A stretch of 20,620 bases of DNA from an uncultured cyanobacterium (GCA_902495705.1 CABUXT010000035.1:1-20620); one strand, 5' to 3'; positions 7,424-13,467 are shown, counted from the stretch's first letter. The notes: generated from the letters alone by a model not told the origin. Numbers and translations are program-made.

Positions 7424-7452
7424 TGTCATTCCGAACTCGTTTCGGAATGACA
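7424..7452. repeat. TGTCATTCCGAA palindrome, copy 1
   Basis: Perfect 12-bp inverted repeat TGTCATTCCGAA/TTCGGAATGACA with a CTCGT loop. A second copy, cut short on its right arm, is at 8719-8745. The ends (TGTCA..TGACA) are those of the other palindromes in the window. Confidence 0.8.
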
Positions 7453-7456
7453 AAAG

Positions 7457-7495
7457 TTCCCTCGCCCCTTGAGGGAGAGGGCTAGGGAGAGGGGT
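7457..7495 (-). repeat. CCCCTCTCCCTA C-rich repeat, copy 1
   Basis: On the minus strand this begins ACCCCTCTCCCTAGCCCTC and ends in a GAGGG stem. It matches 14281-14316 and 14512-14551 on the plus strand. As in those copies it is joined to a palindrome through an AACT/GTCA linker, so the same composite sits here in inverted orientation. Confidence 0.7.
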
Positions 7496-7505
7496 GTCAG
7501 GTTAG

Positions 7506-7570
7506 AGATTCTGAACAGGATAAAATCTATGTCGCTACGCTCCTTGATTTTTAATCCTTTCAGAATGACA
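7506..7570 (+). repeat. Long hairpin repeat, copy D (diverged arms)
   Basis: Begins AGATTCTGAA and ends CTTTCAGAATGACA like copy A, but the middle of both arms differs: AGGATAAAATC on the left is matched by GATTTTTAATCCT on the right. The stem is thus kept although the sequence changed. The loop holds GTCGCTACGCTCC, related to the segment at 1-95. Confidence 0.65.
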
Positions 7571-7589
7571 GTTTCGTTTTTATATATCT

Positions 7590-7796
7590 CTACTTCGTCT
7601 TTAATTCCAAAGAACAATCAATAATTTCTGCAATGAGTTTCATCTCTCGGTATGTTATAGTTTCGTTGCGAAGTTTATTTGAAAGGTTTGCCAAAGTATA
7701 AGGCTTGTTGAGTCGTTTTTCTAATTCCTGCGCTACAAATTTCAATGTCAAACCTTTTGTATATAAAATTTCTTTTAACTCTGTGATGATTCTCAT
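7590..7796 (-). CDS. Small HTH (XRE/Cro-like) regulator, module 1
   Basis: 68 residues, all helical, with the layout of a Cro-like helix-turn-helix: an N-terminal helix (ELKEILYTKG), LTLKFVAQELEKRL, a turn with NKPYTLANLSNKLRN as probable recognition region, then TITYREMKLIAEIID. It has no other domain. Its paralogue at 13103-13321 shares the core KRLNKPY..NLSNKLRNETIT.REM.LIA, and both genes are divergent from a prepilin-like gene across a similar control region. The likely role is control of the neighbour and of itself; this is inference from layout. No clear ribosome-binding site precedes the ATG. Exact family not recognised. Confidence 0.75.
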   Translation of the reverse strand: MRIITELKEILYTKGLTLKFVAQELEKRLNKPYTLANLSNKLRNETITYREMKLIAEIIDCSLELKTK

Positions 7797-7814
7797 ACTT
7801 TATATAATTACACG

Positions 7815-7836
7815 TATCGATATAAAAATAACGAAT
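7815..7836. promoter_or_regulatory. Candidate operator, module 1
   Basis: TATCGAT - 8 bases - AACGAAT, a degenerate form of the perfect inverted repeat found at the same place in module 2 (13352-13381). The right half-site (7830-7836) is exact and begins 44 bases before the prepilin -10, the same distance as in module 2. A further near-match ATTAGTT lies just after the -10 at 7886-7892. Confidence 0.5.
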
Positions 7837-7850
7837 CAATGTAACTATTG

Positions 7851-7879
7851 TTGCATTAATAAAGTAATTAATGTAATAT
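7851..7879 (+). promoter_or_regulatory. Promoter of the module 1 prepilin gene
   Basis: TTGCAT (7851-7856) and TAATAT (7874-7879) are 17 bases apart. The stretch ATTAATGTAATAT around the -10 is identical in the module 2 promoter. Confidence 0.6.
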
Positions 7880-7912
7880 AAACGTATTAGTTTAATATTG
7901 TATGAGGTAAGT

Positions 7913-8674
7913 ATGAAAAATTTGAAAAGATTCTGGTTTACTTTAGCGGAGGGTGCTACGCACGTAAATTTGCCACCAACCAAGGCAAGCTTTGGCTTTA
8001 CATTAGCGGAGGTGCTAATCACACTTGGTATCATTGGCGTAGTTGCGGCAATGACAATTCCGACATTGATGAGTGTATTTGCAAAGCAAAGAACCGAAAC
8101 GCAATTAAAAGCGTTCTATTCGCGAATAAACCAAACCATAAAAATGTCTATAGCAGATAACGGTGACCCTGATGGTTGGATTGACGAAAAAAGCTATTCT
8201 TATGATGAGCAAGTTGAATTTTTGAAACAATACATTTTCCCATATATGAAAAATCTTGGCTACGAGGAATGTACACACGAAAAAGGTCAAATTCACGTGT
8301 GCATATACTTGATGAATGGAGATGGAATGACGTTCTCTGTTGATGGTAATGGTGGTGACATCGGCTATTATGTGAACCAAAAAGACATGATTGAAGATTA
8401 TAAGGGCAAGGGCTTAAAGGAGAATATTCCTAGGATGATGTTTGCTTTTAATTTTGCTAAAGCTACAGGTAAAGACCTTGGAGATGGAAAAGTAGATAAA
8501 ACAAGAACTTCGACTGATTTTGTGAAACCTTATGATTTTATGTGGGATGGCACGGAAGAAGGCTTGACCAAGAAAGGTACATGGGCTTGTGTGAAAGGTT
8601 GTACAAATTGCGGCTATTGCACAAAGATGATTCAAATGAATGGTTGGAAGATTCCGAAGAATTATCCATGGTAA
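7913..8674 (+). CDS. Type IV prepilin-like protein with doubled leader, module 1
   Basis: 253 residues from the ATG at 7913, chosen because GAGGT stands 6 bases before it. The class III signal is FG/FTLAEVLITLGIIGVVAAM: cleavage by prepilin peptidase after G28, F29 as the new N-terminus, E33 at position +5, then a ~20-residue hydrophobic helix. A second, partial motif WFTLAEGATHV lies earlier (residues 8-18), giving an unusually long leader. The body has no recognised domain. Its C-terminus carries four close cysteines (C226, C230, C233, C236). It would be a membrane-anchored or surface fibre subunit (pilin, pseudopilin or minor pilin). No pilus assembly genes are nearby. Divergent from a small HTH gene. 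Confidence 0.82.
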   Translation: MKNLKRFWFTLAEGATHVNLPPTKASFGFTLAEVLITLGIIGVVAAMTIPTLMSVFAKQRTETQLKAFYSRINQTIKMSIADNGDPDGWIDEKSYSYDEQVEFLKQYIFPYMKNLGYEECTHEKGQIHVCIYLMNGDGMTFSVDGNGGDIGYYVNQKDMIEDYKGKGLKENIPRMMFAFNFAKATGKDLGDGKVDKTRTSTDFVKPYDFMWDGTEEGLTKKGTWACVKGCTNCGYCTKMIQMNGWKIPKNYPW

Positions 8675-8703
8675 GTCAGAGGGTAAGAAGGTAGGATGGC
8701 AAG
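8670..8703 (+). repeat. Purine-rich 3'-end repeat, copy 1
   Basis: Starts at the stop codon of the prepilin gene (GGTAA) and runs on as CAGAGGGTAAGAAGGTAGGA. It aligns without gaps at 26 of 34 positions with the minus strand of 14601-14634, which likewise begins at the TAA of topA. Confidence 0.45.
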
Positions 8704-8718
8704 TAATTTTAACTTAAC

Positions 8719-8745
8719 TGTCATTCCGAACTCGTTTCGGAATCC
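8719..8745. repeat. TGTCATTCCGAA palindrome, copy 2
   Basis: TGTCATTCCGAACTCGTTTCGGAAT, identical to 7424-7449, then diverging, so the final TGACA is missing. It lies in the gap between the converging prepilin and nitrilase genes, which otherwise holds only the repeats listed here. Confidence 0.75.
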
Positions 8746-8800
8746 TTTCAATAATCAAAATTAGGCATTTATGACATTTGTTAAATAGTAATTATGGAAA

Positions 8801-8827
8801 AGATTCTGAATCAAGTTCAGAATGACA
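8801..8827. repeat. Short AGATTCTGAA hairpin
   Basis: ATTCTGAA-TCAAG-TTCAGAAT followed by GACA: only the outermost stem of the long hairpin family (copies A-D), with the rest of the arms missing. It may be a deletion product or the minimal unit. Confidence 0.65.
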
Positions 8828-8846
8828 TAGACCTATTTGTAATATT

Positions 8847-8870
8847 GTAGGTCGGCATTGCTATGCCGAC
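8847..8870. repeat. GTCGGCAT palindrome, copy 3
   Basis: GTAG followed by GTCGGCATTGCTATGCCGAC, identical to copy 1. It lies 37 bases past the stop codon of the minus-strand nitrilase gene. Confidence 0.8.
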
Positions 8871-8907
8871 AAATTAAGTTTTTGATTGTTGAATCTCTTA
8901 GTCCATG

Positions 8908-9711
8908 CTACACAATCGGCAAGACGGAGCGATAGTATTTCACTATATCCAAATCCACATCCGAATAAATCCCACATTGCTCATGCTCTGCGCATCTCAT
9001 TATTTCAGATGTCGGTGCGACAATCATAGATTCGCCAAGCGCGCACAAATCTTCATTAACCTTACCTGCTTGATTTGAGATAACAAAATACGCAAGGTTG
9101 TCATAAGCTCTTGTTCGCGCCATTGCATGCCACATTTCGCGTGCAAATTTAACCCCCTGCTTATCATTATAAATTTCACTCGGAATAAGCCAACCTGCAG
9201 GCAGGACAATAATTTGCGCTCCCATTTTCACAAGTTTCGTAAAATGATGAGGAAATCGGATATCAAAACAAATTCCAAGACCGATTTTGCCAAAATCCAA
9301 ATCTACAACAACTTCTTCATCACCTGCGTCAACAAAATCTCCCTCGTTACCGCCAAGGTAGTTGTACAAGTGGATTTTTCTATATTTGGCAACGATTTCA
9401 CCTTCTCGATTTATTACAAAAGCTGTGTTGTAGAACCTTTCGCCCACTTTTTCAATAACCGTTCCTGCCACAATGTTTGTCTTGTATTTTTGAGCAAATT
9501 CGCAAACTCTGGCAATTGTGTTTCCGCCAAACTCGTCTTCGCTTGTTTTTTGAAAGTTTGCAAAATCCGCACCTGTTGAAAAATTTTCAGGCAAAACAAC
9601 TAAATCAAGTTTTTTATCGGAATATTTTTTGATAAAATGCTCAACTTTTTTTAGGTTCATTTCTTTGTCGCCCAGTGTCGGATTGATTTGTATGCTCAAA
9701 ATTCCTGCCAT
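8908..9711 (-). CDS. Carbon-nitrogen hydrolase (nitrilase superfamily)
   Basis: A 267-residue amidase-type hydrolase with the full Glu-Lys-Cys triad: E42 in VVLPENF, K112 in YRKIHLYN and C148 in GLGICFDIRFP. The order and the motif style place it in the branch with omega-amidase/Nit2 and YafV rather than true nitrilases, so a likely reaction is deamidation of a small omega-amide such as 2-oxoglutaramate; the substrate is not provable from sequence. Cytoplasmic, no signal peptide. AAAGGAG precedes the ATG by 6 bases. It is divergent from bioB with a 104-base control region between them; no functional link to biotin is evident. Confidence 0.88.
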   Translation of the reverse strand: MAGILSIQINPTLGDKEMNLKKVEHFIKKYSDKKLDLVVLPENFSTGADFANFQKTSEDEFGGNTIARVCEFAQKYKTNIVAGTVIEKVGERFYNTAFVINREGEIVAKYRKIHLYNYLGGNEGDFVDAGDEEVVVDLDFGKIGLGICFDIRFPHHFTKLVKMGAQIIVLPAGWLIPSEIYNDKQGVKFAREMWHAMARTRAYDNLAYFVISNQAGKVNEDLCALGESMIVAPTSEIMRCAEHEQCGIYSDVDLDIVKYYRSVLPIV

Positions 9712-9732
9712 AATATCTCCTTTATTTCCACT

Positions 9733-9746
9733 ATTTTAGCACAAAA
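9733..9746 (-). promoter_or_regulatory. Extended -10 promoter of the nitrilase gene
   Basis: On the minus strand TTTTGTGCTAAAAT ends in the -10 TAAAAT (9733-9738) with TGC before it. The same 14 bases occur in front of lptC (20416-20429). No good -35 is seen; the -35 of the divergent bioB promoter begins 16 bases further on. Confidence 0.55.
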
Positions 9747-9761
9747 CAGCCCACCACAAAA

Positions 9762-9790
9762 TTGACACTCGCCTATGGATGACGTAGAAT
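9762..9790 (+). promoter_or_regulatory. Sigma-70-like promoter of bioB
   Basis: TTGACA (9762-9767), 17 bases, TAGAAT (9785-9790): close to consensus. The start is expected near 9797, leaving about 19 bases before the bioB ATG at 9816, with AAGGAG at 9803-9808. I see no inverted repeat that would be a BirA or BioQ operator. Confidence 0.75.
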
Positions 9791-9815
9791 TTATTTAATG
9801 ATAAGGAGCTATGAA

Positions 9816-10754
9816 ATGAACAAAAAATTTGAAAAAAGAACATATACAAAAGAAGAATTGTTAAAATTGTACAACTTGCCACTAGAGGAGCTGCTCAAAG
9901 AATCTTCTAAATATATGTCAAACAATATTGAATTTTGTTCACTGATAAATGCCAGAAACGGCAAATGCTCTCAAAACTGCAAATACTGTGCACAAAGCTC
10001 TCACTATAGAACTGACATTGAGTCTTATCCGCTTGTGAGTATTGATGAAGTGAAAAAGGTTGCGCAAGAGGCTAAATCAAACCATGTTTCGCGTTTTGCA
10101 ATTGTTACTAGCGGAAAAACTCCTGATGAAGGCAGAGATTTCCAAATAGAATTAGATATGATTAAAGAAATCAACAAAATTGACGGTTTGAAATCTTGTG
10201 CATCAATCGGAATTTTGGATGAAGAACAGGCAAAACAGTTGGCTCAAGCAGGGCTAAAAAGATTTCACCACAATATTAATACCTGTAAGTCATACTACCC
10301 TGAAGTTTGCACGACTCACAGTTGGGATGACAGATTAAATACTTGCAAACTTATCAAAAAATACGGAATGGAGCTATGTTGCGGTGTTATTTTAGGAATG
10401 GGTGAAAGTGTCGAACAGCGTGTCGAAATGGCTATGGAACTGGCTGAAATTGAACCGGATTCAATTCCGATAAATATTCTTATGCCGATTCCGCAAACTC
10501 CGTTTGAAAACTATCACGACAAAATCGATGAGGAAAATGTTTTAAGAACTATGGCAATATTCAAAATTGCTAACCCTAATGCAGTTGTTCGTTTTTGCGG
10601 TGGTAGAATGAAGTTGTCGCAAGAAAATCAAGAATTGGCGCTAAAAACTTGTGTTGAAGGCATTTTAATCGGCAATTACCTTACAACGGTTGGCAAAGAG
10701 CCTAAAGAAGATATCGAAACCGTGAAAAAATTAGGCAAAAGCCTTTTACATTAA
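9816..10754 (+). CDS. bioB: Biotin synthase
   Basis: Radical SAM enzyme that inserts sulfur into dethiobiotin, the last step to biotin. 312 residues from the ATG at 9816, chosen because AAGGAG lies 7 bases before it; the in-frame ATG at 9798 lies upstream of that site. The 4Fe-4S motif is in NGKCSQNCKYCAQSSHY (C-x3-C-x2-C). The auxiliary 2Fe-2S ligands are supplied by conserved cysteines such as those in KSCASIG and HHNINTCKSYY. The central GMELCCGVILGMGES and late RFCGGRMKL blocks complete the family pattern. It has its own promoter and lies 4.9 kb from bioFGC on the same strand. Confidence 0.96.
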   Translation: MNKKFEKRTYTKEELLKLYNLPLEELLKESSKYMSNNIEFCSLINARNGKCSQNCKYCAQSSHYRTDIESYPLVSIDEVKKVAQEAKSNHVSRFAIVTSGKTPDEGRDFQIELDMIKEINKIDGLKSCASIGILDEEQAKQLAQAGLKRFHHNINTCKSYYPEVCTTHSWDDRLNTCKLIKKYGMELCCGVILGMGESVEQRVEMAMELAEIEPDSIPINILMPIPQTPFENYHDKIDEENVLRTMAIFKIANPNAVVRFCGGRMKLSQENQELALKTCVEGILIGNYLTTVGKEPKEDIETVKKLGKSLLH

Positions 10755-10835
10755 TTCATATTTCGCCAATCTTTGCAATTTTTGAACACTCGTATACTTA
10801 TTATATATGAGAGATTTAGAGTGGAGAATTTTAAT

Positions 10836-11573
10836 ATGCCGATAGATAACAATGGGCAATCCGTACAAACCAATTCACAACCACCTTTTACGTGGCAAAA
10901 TCAGCAATTCTTGCCACAAAATCAGAGTAATAATTTTTTGATTTTTCTACAGCAAAATAATAAGAATTTAACTACAAACCAACCACAACAAACGCAGAGT
11001 GTTAGTGAAATGTTGCAAAATTTCAAAGATGTGAAACTTGATGACAAAGCTCTAAATGTTTGCGAACCTGTATCAACACGAGTTGAAAAGCCTGTTGTTC
11101 ACGAGTTTTCGCTAACCAAAGAAAAGAAATTCCCAACACTTGATAAACCGTATTCTACAAATACCAATGTCGCAAAAGAACTGTTTGACGGAAATGCAGA
11201 TGACTTGAACGCATACCTGAAAGGTACAAAACTTGAGGGTATGGGGCAAGATTTTATTGACATTCAAAATAAATATCATATAAATGCTCTGTTTTTGATG
11301 GGAATTGCCAAAGTCGAATCAGGGTATGGTAATCAGCCGAAAAAATCTTGCAAATTCAATATTGTCGGCGCAGGTGGAGTGTTTCCAAAAAGCTATACTG
11401 ACAGTATAAACGGACTTGGGAGAAATTTAAGTAATAACTATGTTTCAAAAGGTTTAACAACTCCGAGCAAAATTCGTAACCAATATTGTAAAGGTAACAA
11501 AACTTGGCCACAAAAGGTTTCTGCGGAAATGAATGAAATAAGAAATTTCTTGAAAAAACGCTATGGACTATAG
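10836..11573 (+). CDS. Glucosaminidase-domain peptidoglycan hydrolase with Q/N-rich N-terminus
   Basis: 245 residues from the ATG at 10836, preceded by GTGGAG 9 bases upstream; an earlier in-frame start at 10773 is not a better choice. Residues 1-60 are rich in glutamine and asparagine and look disordered. From about 115 a glucosaminidase-like fold follows (FlgJ/LytG type): FIDIQNKYHINALFLMGIAKVESGYG with E161 as probable catalytic acid, then SCKFNIVGAGG, a variant of the usual N-(L/F)-x-G-I segment. Such enzymes cut peptidoglycan glycan strands. No signal peptide or membrane segment is visible, which is odd for this role; export by another route or phage-like release cannot be told apart. 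Its stop codon overlaps that of aroE by six bases on the opposite strand. Confidence 0.75.
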   Translation: MPIDNNGQSVQTNSQPPFTWQNQQFLPQNQSNNFLIFLQQNNKNLTTNQPQQTQSVSEMLQNFKDVKLDDKALNVCEPVSTRVEKPVVHEFSLTKEKKFPTLDKPYSTNTNVAKELFDGNADDLNAYLKGTKLEGMGQDFIDIQNKYHINALFLMGIAKVESGYGNQPKKSCKFNIVGAGGVFPKSYTDSINGLGRNLSNNYVSKGLTTPSKIRNQYCKGNKTWPQKVSAEMNEIRNFLKKRYGL

Positions 11574-13046
11574 GTTTTCCAGTGCAGCGATTTTCATGTC
11601 CTTAAAATCAGGAGTTTTGCCTGTCCAAATTTGTTCTGCCACAAGCGCTTGATGGATGAACATGTCAACACCGTTAATTGTCCTGTAGTTCCATTTTTGA
11701 GCAAGTTTGAGCAGCTTTGTTTTTTTAGGATTGTATATCACATCATAAACAACCGCATTTGGCGGTAATGTTCTAAGTTCATTTTCTTCAACAGGGGTCA
11801 AATCTGCTGCCCTGCCTTGCATACCGATTGGTGTTGTATTTACCAAAATATTTATGTCTGACAAATCGCGGATTCTCTCAATTTGAAAAGCGTTAAATTC
11901 AACATAAGGAAATTTTTTGCGCAAAAAGTTCAATAATTCCGCACAATTTGGGATATTTCTTGTGTAAATTTTAATTTGCTTAACTTGTGATTGAGCAAGT
12001 GCTGTAATCGCTGCTCGTGCGGCTCCTCCTGTTCCAAGTACACCTGCAACTTTGCCGGCAAGCGTAATTTCTTCGGGTATTGCATTGCGAAAACCGATTA
12101 CATCAGTGTTGTAGCCTTTCATTGTCCTGTCAGGATTGATAACAACAGTGTTTACAGCACCTACAATGTCAGCAGATGCGTCAACTTCATCCAAAAACAA
12201 TGTCACAGGGAGTTTCAACGGTATTGTCACATTGAAACCTGCAAAACCGTTTGATTTCAAAAACTTGATTCTGTCAACAAGGGTGTCAGGTGGAGTTTCA
12301 AGGATTTCATAAGTCGCATTTATCTCCAAACTTTTGAACCCTGCATTATGAATGTATGTTGATAGCGAGTGACCCAAAGGATAACCGATTAGACAGAATT
12401 TTTTCAACCTGTTTTCTTCTTGTGGTTGCTCTGTTTGTAGAGGTTGCACATTCCCACAATACGAAGGGGTTTGCGGTTCTGTTATCAGAGTTTGTGGAAT
12501 ATTTGAAATTTGTTGTTGAGGTTGAACAGTTTGTGTTTGAGGCGCGTGTTGACTGTCCCAACCGAAATTAGCGCTGAAATTGTTTTCATAAGACGAATTA
12601 TCTATAGGTTGCGCTGAAACATTGCCAGAATAGGTTTCAGGAGAGGTTACTTGTGGCAACGGATTTGTTGTAGAAATCGGTTGAGAATACGAAGTTGTCC
12701 AGCCTGAATTTTGGGTTTGTGTCGGTTGTGGTTGGGTAGGTTCAGTATAAGATTGAGTCGGTTGGTTGTTTTGGATATCGACAGGATTTGGTATCGTATT
12801 ATAAGCTGATTGATAAAAAGAGGTTTTATTCTCTGTGCAACTAGAAGAAGACCCCTCCGCCTGTCCTCTTTCTAAGAGAGGGGACTGGGTATTATTAGTC
12901 GGTGTATCAAATGAAGAAACTGATTGAGAAGTCGCGTTAGAATTTGTCTCTCCTTCCATTTGAGCTTTCAGTTCAGAGAGCGTGATACTTATACCTTGCG
13001 CCTTTAATTCTTTATAACGAGCTAATAATTCCTTACTTACCGCCAC
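11568..13046 (-). CDS. aroE: Shikimate dehydrogenase with long disordered N-terminal extension
   Basis: Reduces 3-dehydroshikimate to shikimate with NADPH. Residues about 213-492 form a complete AroE of normal size: GYPLGHSLSTYIHN (substrate serines), NVTIPLK with catalytic K278, NTD with D315, the nucleotide loop GTGGAARA near 338-345, and NTTPIGM and YNPKKTKLL further on. In front lie 212 residues not usual in AroE: a short helical start (KELLARYKELKAQGISITLSEL), then Gln/Thr/Ser/Pro-rich sequence. Residues 53-65 (TQSPLLERGQAEG) read through a copy of the C-rich intergenic repeat. The start is GTG at 13046, with AAGGA upstream and a good promoter. No stop interrupts the extension, and no ATG lies between residue 30 and the core. 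Confidence 0.93.
   Translation of the reverse strand: MAVSKELLARYKELKAQGISITLSELKAQMEGETNSNATSQSVSSFDTPTNNTQSPLLERGQAEGSSSSCTENKTSFYQSAYNTIPNPVDIQNNQPTQSYTEPTQPQPTQTQNSGWTTSYSQPISTTNPLPQVTSPETYSGNVSAQPIDNSSYENNFSANFGWDSQHAPQTQTVQPQQQISNIPQTLITEPQTPSYCGNVQPLQTEQPQEENRLKKFCLIGYPLGHSLSTYIHNAGFKSLEINATYEILETPPDTLVDRIKFLKSNGFAGFNVTIPLKLPVTLFLDEVDASADIVGAVNTVVINPDRTMKGYNTDVIGFRNAIPEEITLAGKVAGVLGTGGAARAAITALAQSQVKQIKIYTRNIPNCAELLNFLRKKFPYVEFNAFQIERIRDLSDINILVNTTPIGMQGRAADLTPVEENELRTLPPNAVVYDVIYNPKKTKLLKLAQKWNYRTINGVDMFIHQALVAEQIWTGKTPDFKDMKIAALENL
12851..12890 (+). repeat. C-rich repeat inside the aroE coding sequence
   Basis: ACCCCTCCGCCTGTCCTCTT followed by a GAGAGGGG stem and ACTG. It aligns with the intergenic repeats at 14281-14320 and 14512-14551, sharing the start ACCCCTC, the CTC..GAGAGGG hairpin and the final ACTG. 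It is read in frame on the minus strand as aroE residues 53-66. Confidence 0.6.
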
Positions 13047-13071
13047 TGTGATTCCTTTCTATTCCAGCTTA

Positions 13072-13100
13072 ATTATATCTGAATTTTTAAACTTGTGCAA
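13072..13100 (-). promoter_or_regulatory. Sigma-70-like promoter of aroE
   Basis: On the minus strand TTGCAC (13095-13100), 17 bases, TATAAT (13072-13077). It lies between the HTH gene and aroE, so aroE can be expressed apart from the regulator. It supports the distal GTG start and therefore translation of the whole N-terminal extension. Confidence 0.7.
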
Positions 13101-13102
13101 AC

Positions 13103-13321
13103 CTATTTTTTCTCTTGCCTTCTGACAAATTTCAAATCGTAACCTAAAATATCTGCAATCAGAAGCATTTCGCGGTGAGTAATAGTTTCATTTCGCAATT
13201 TGTTTGACAAATTTTGCATAGAATATGGCTTGTTTAAACGTTTTCCTAAACTTTGGGCAAGTTCGCTCAAACTAACATTTACATCTAACAAAATTTTCTT
13301 CAATTCAACGATTATTGACAT
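13103..13321 (-). CDS. Small HTH (XRE/Cro-like) regulator, module 2
   Basis: 72 residues from the ATG at 13321, preceded by TGGAG at 6 bases; an in-frame ATG at 13333 overlaps that site and is unlikely. Same helical plan as the module 1 regulator (7590-7796): IIVELKKIL, SLSELAQSLGKRL, NKPYSMQNLSNKLRN, then TITHREMLLIADIL, with a basic tail RRQEKK. The regions of the two paralogues around the presumed recognition helix are almost identical, so they may bind the same sites and cross-regulate. A perfect 11-bp inverted repeat lies 30 bases upstream of this gene and 12 bases before the -35 of the divergent prepilin gene. Confidence 0.78.
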   Translation of the reverse strand: MSIIVELKKILLDVNVSLSELAQSLGKRLNKPYSMQNLSNKLRNETITHREMLLIADILGYDLKFVRRQEKK

Positions 13322-13351
13322 TTTATACTCCATTTATTCATTTAAAATTAT

Positions 13352-13381
13352 ATAAATTCGTTGATATTTTAACGAATTTAT
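13352..13381. promoter_or_regulatory. Perfect inverted repeat, candidate operator of module 2
   Basis: ATAAATTCGTT (13352-13362), spacer GATATTTT, AACGAATTTAT (13371-13381): 11-bp perfect arms. It lies between the HTH and prepilin genes, before the prepilin promoter. A third half-site ATTCGTT is at 13428-13434, just after the -10. The spacing to the promoter matches module 1. A dimeric HTH protein is the obvious candidate ligand. Confidence 0.65.
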
Positions 13382-13392
13382 TTGATAATCAA

Positions 13393-13420
13393 TTGACTTA
13401 TAAATAAATTAATGTAATAT
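13393..13420 (+). promoter_or_regulatory. Promoter of the module 2 prepilin gene
   Basis: TTGACT (13393-13398), 16 bases, TAATAT (13415-13420), with ATTAATGTAATAT as in module 1. The leader is about 46 bases and ends in CGGAGGAAG before the ATG. Confidence 0.65.
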
Positions 13421-13467
13421 TAAATGTATTCGTTTATAAGGTTAAGTTGTTTTAATTCGGAGGAAGA

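Noticed and set aside
7426..7617. Open frames across the repeat cluster after rpsR
   Set aside because: The translations contain the usual products of such repeats (CHSE.., SLALSLKGRG) and carry no gene signal.
9127..9579. 150-codon open frame antisense to the nitrilase gene
   Set aside because: It lies wholly opposite a well-supported gene with an intact catalytic triad, has no recognisable motif, and its composition follows from the codon use of the real gene.
9712..9815. BirA or BioQ operator at bioB
   Set aside because: No TTGTAAACC-type inverted repeat or other clear palindrome is present in this region.
10782..10809. Promoter TTGAAC / TATATG before the glucosaminidase gene
   Set aside because: The -35 is fair but the -10 is poor within an AT-rich stretch that offers many equal choices.
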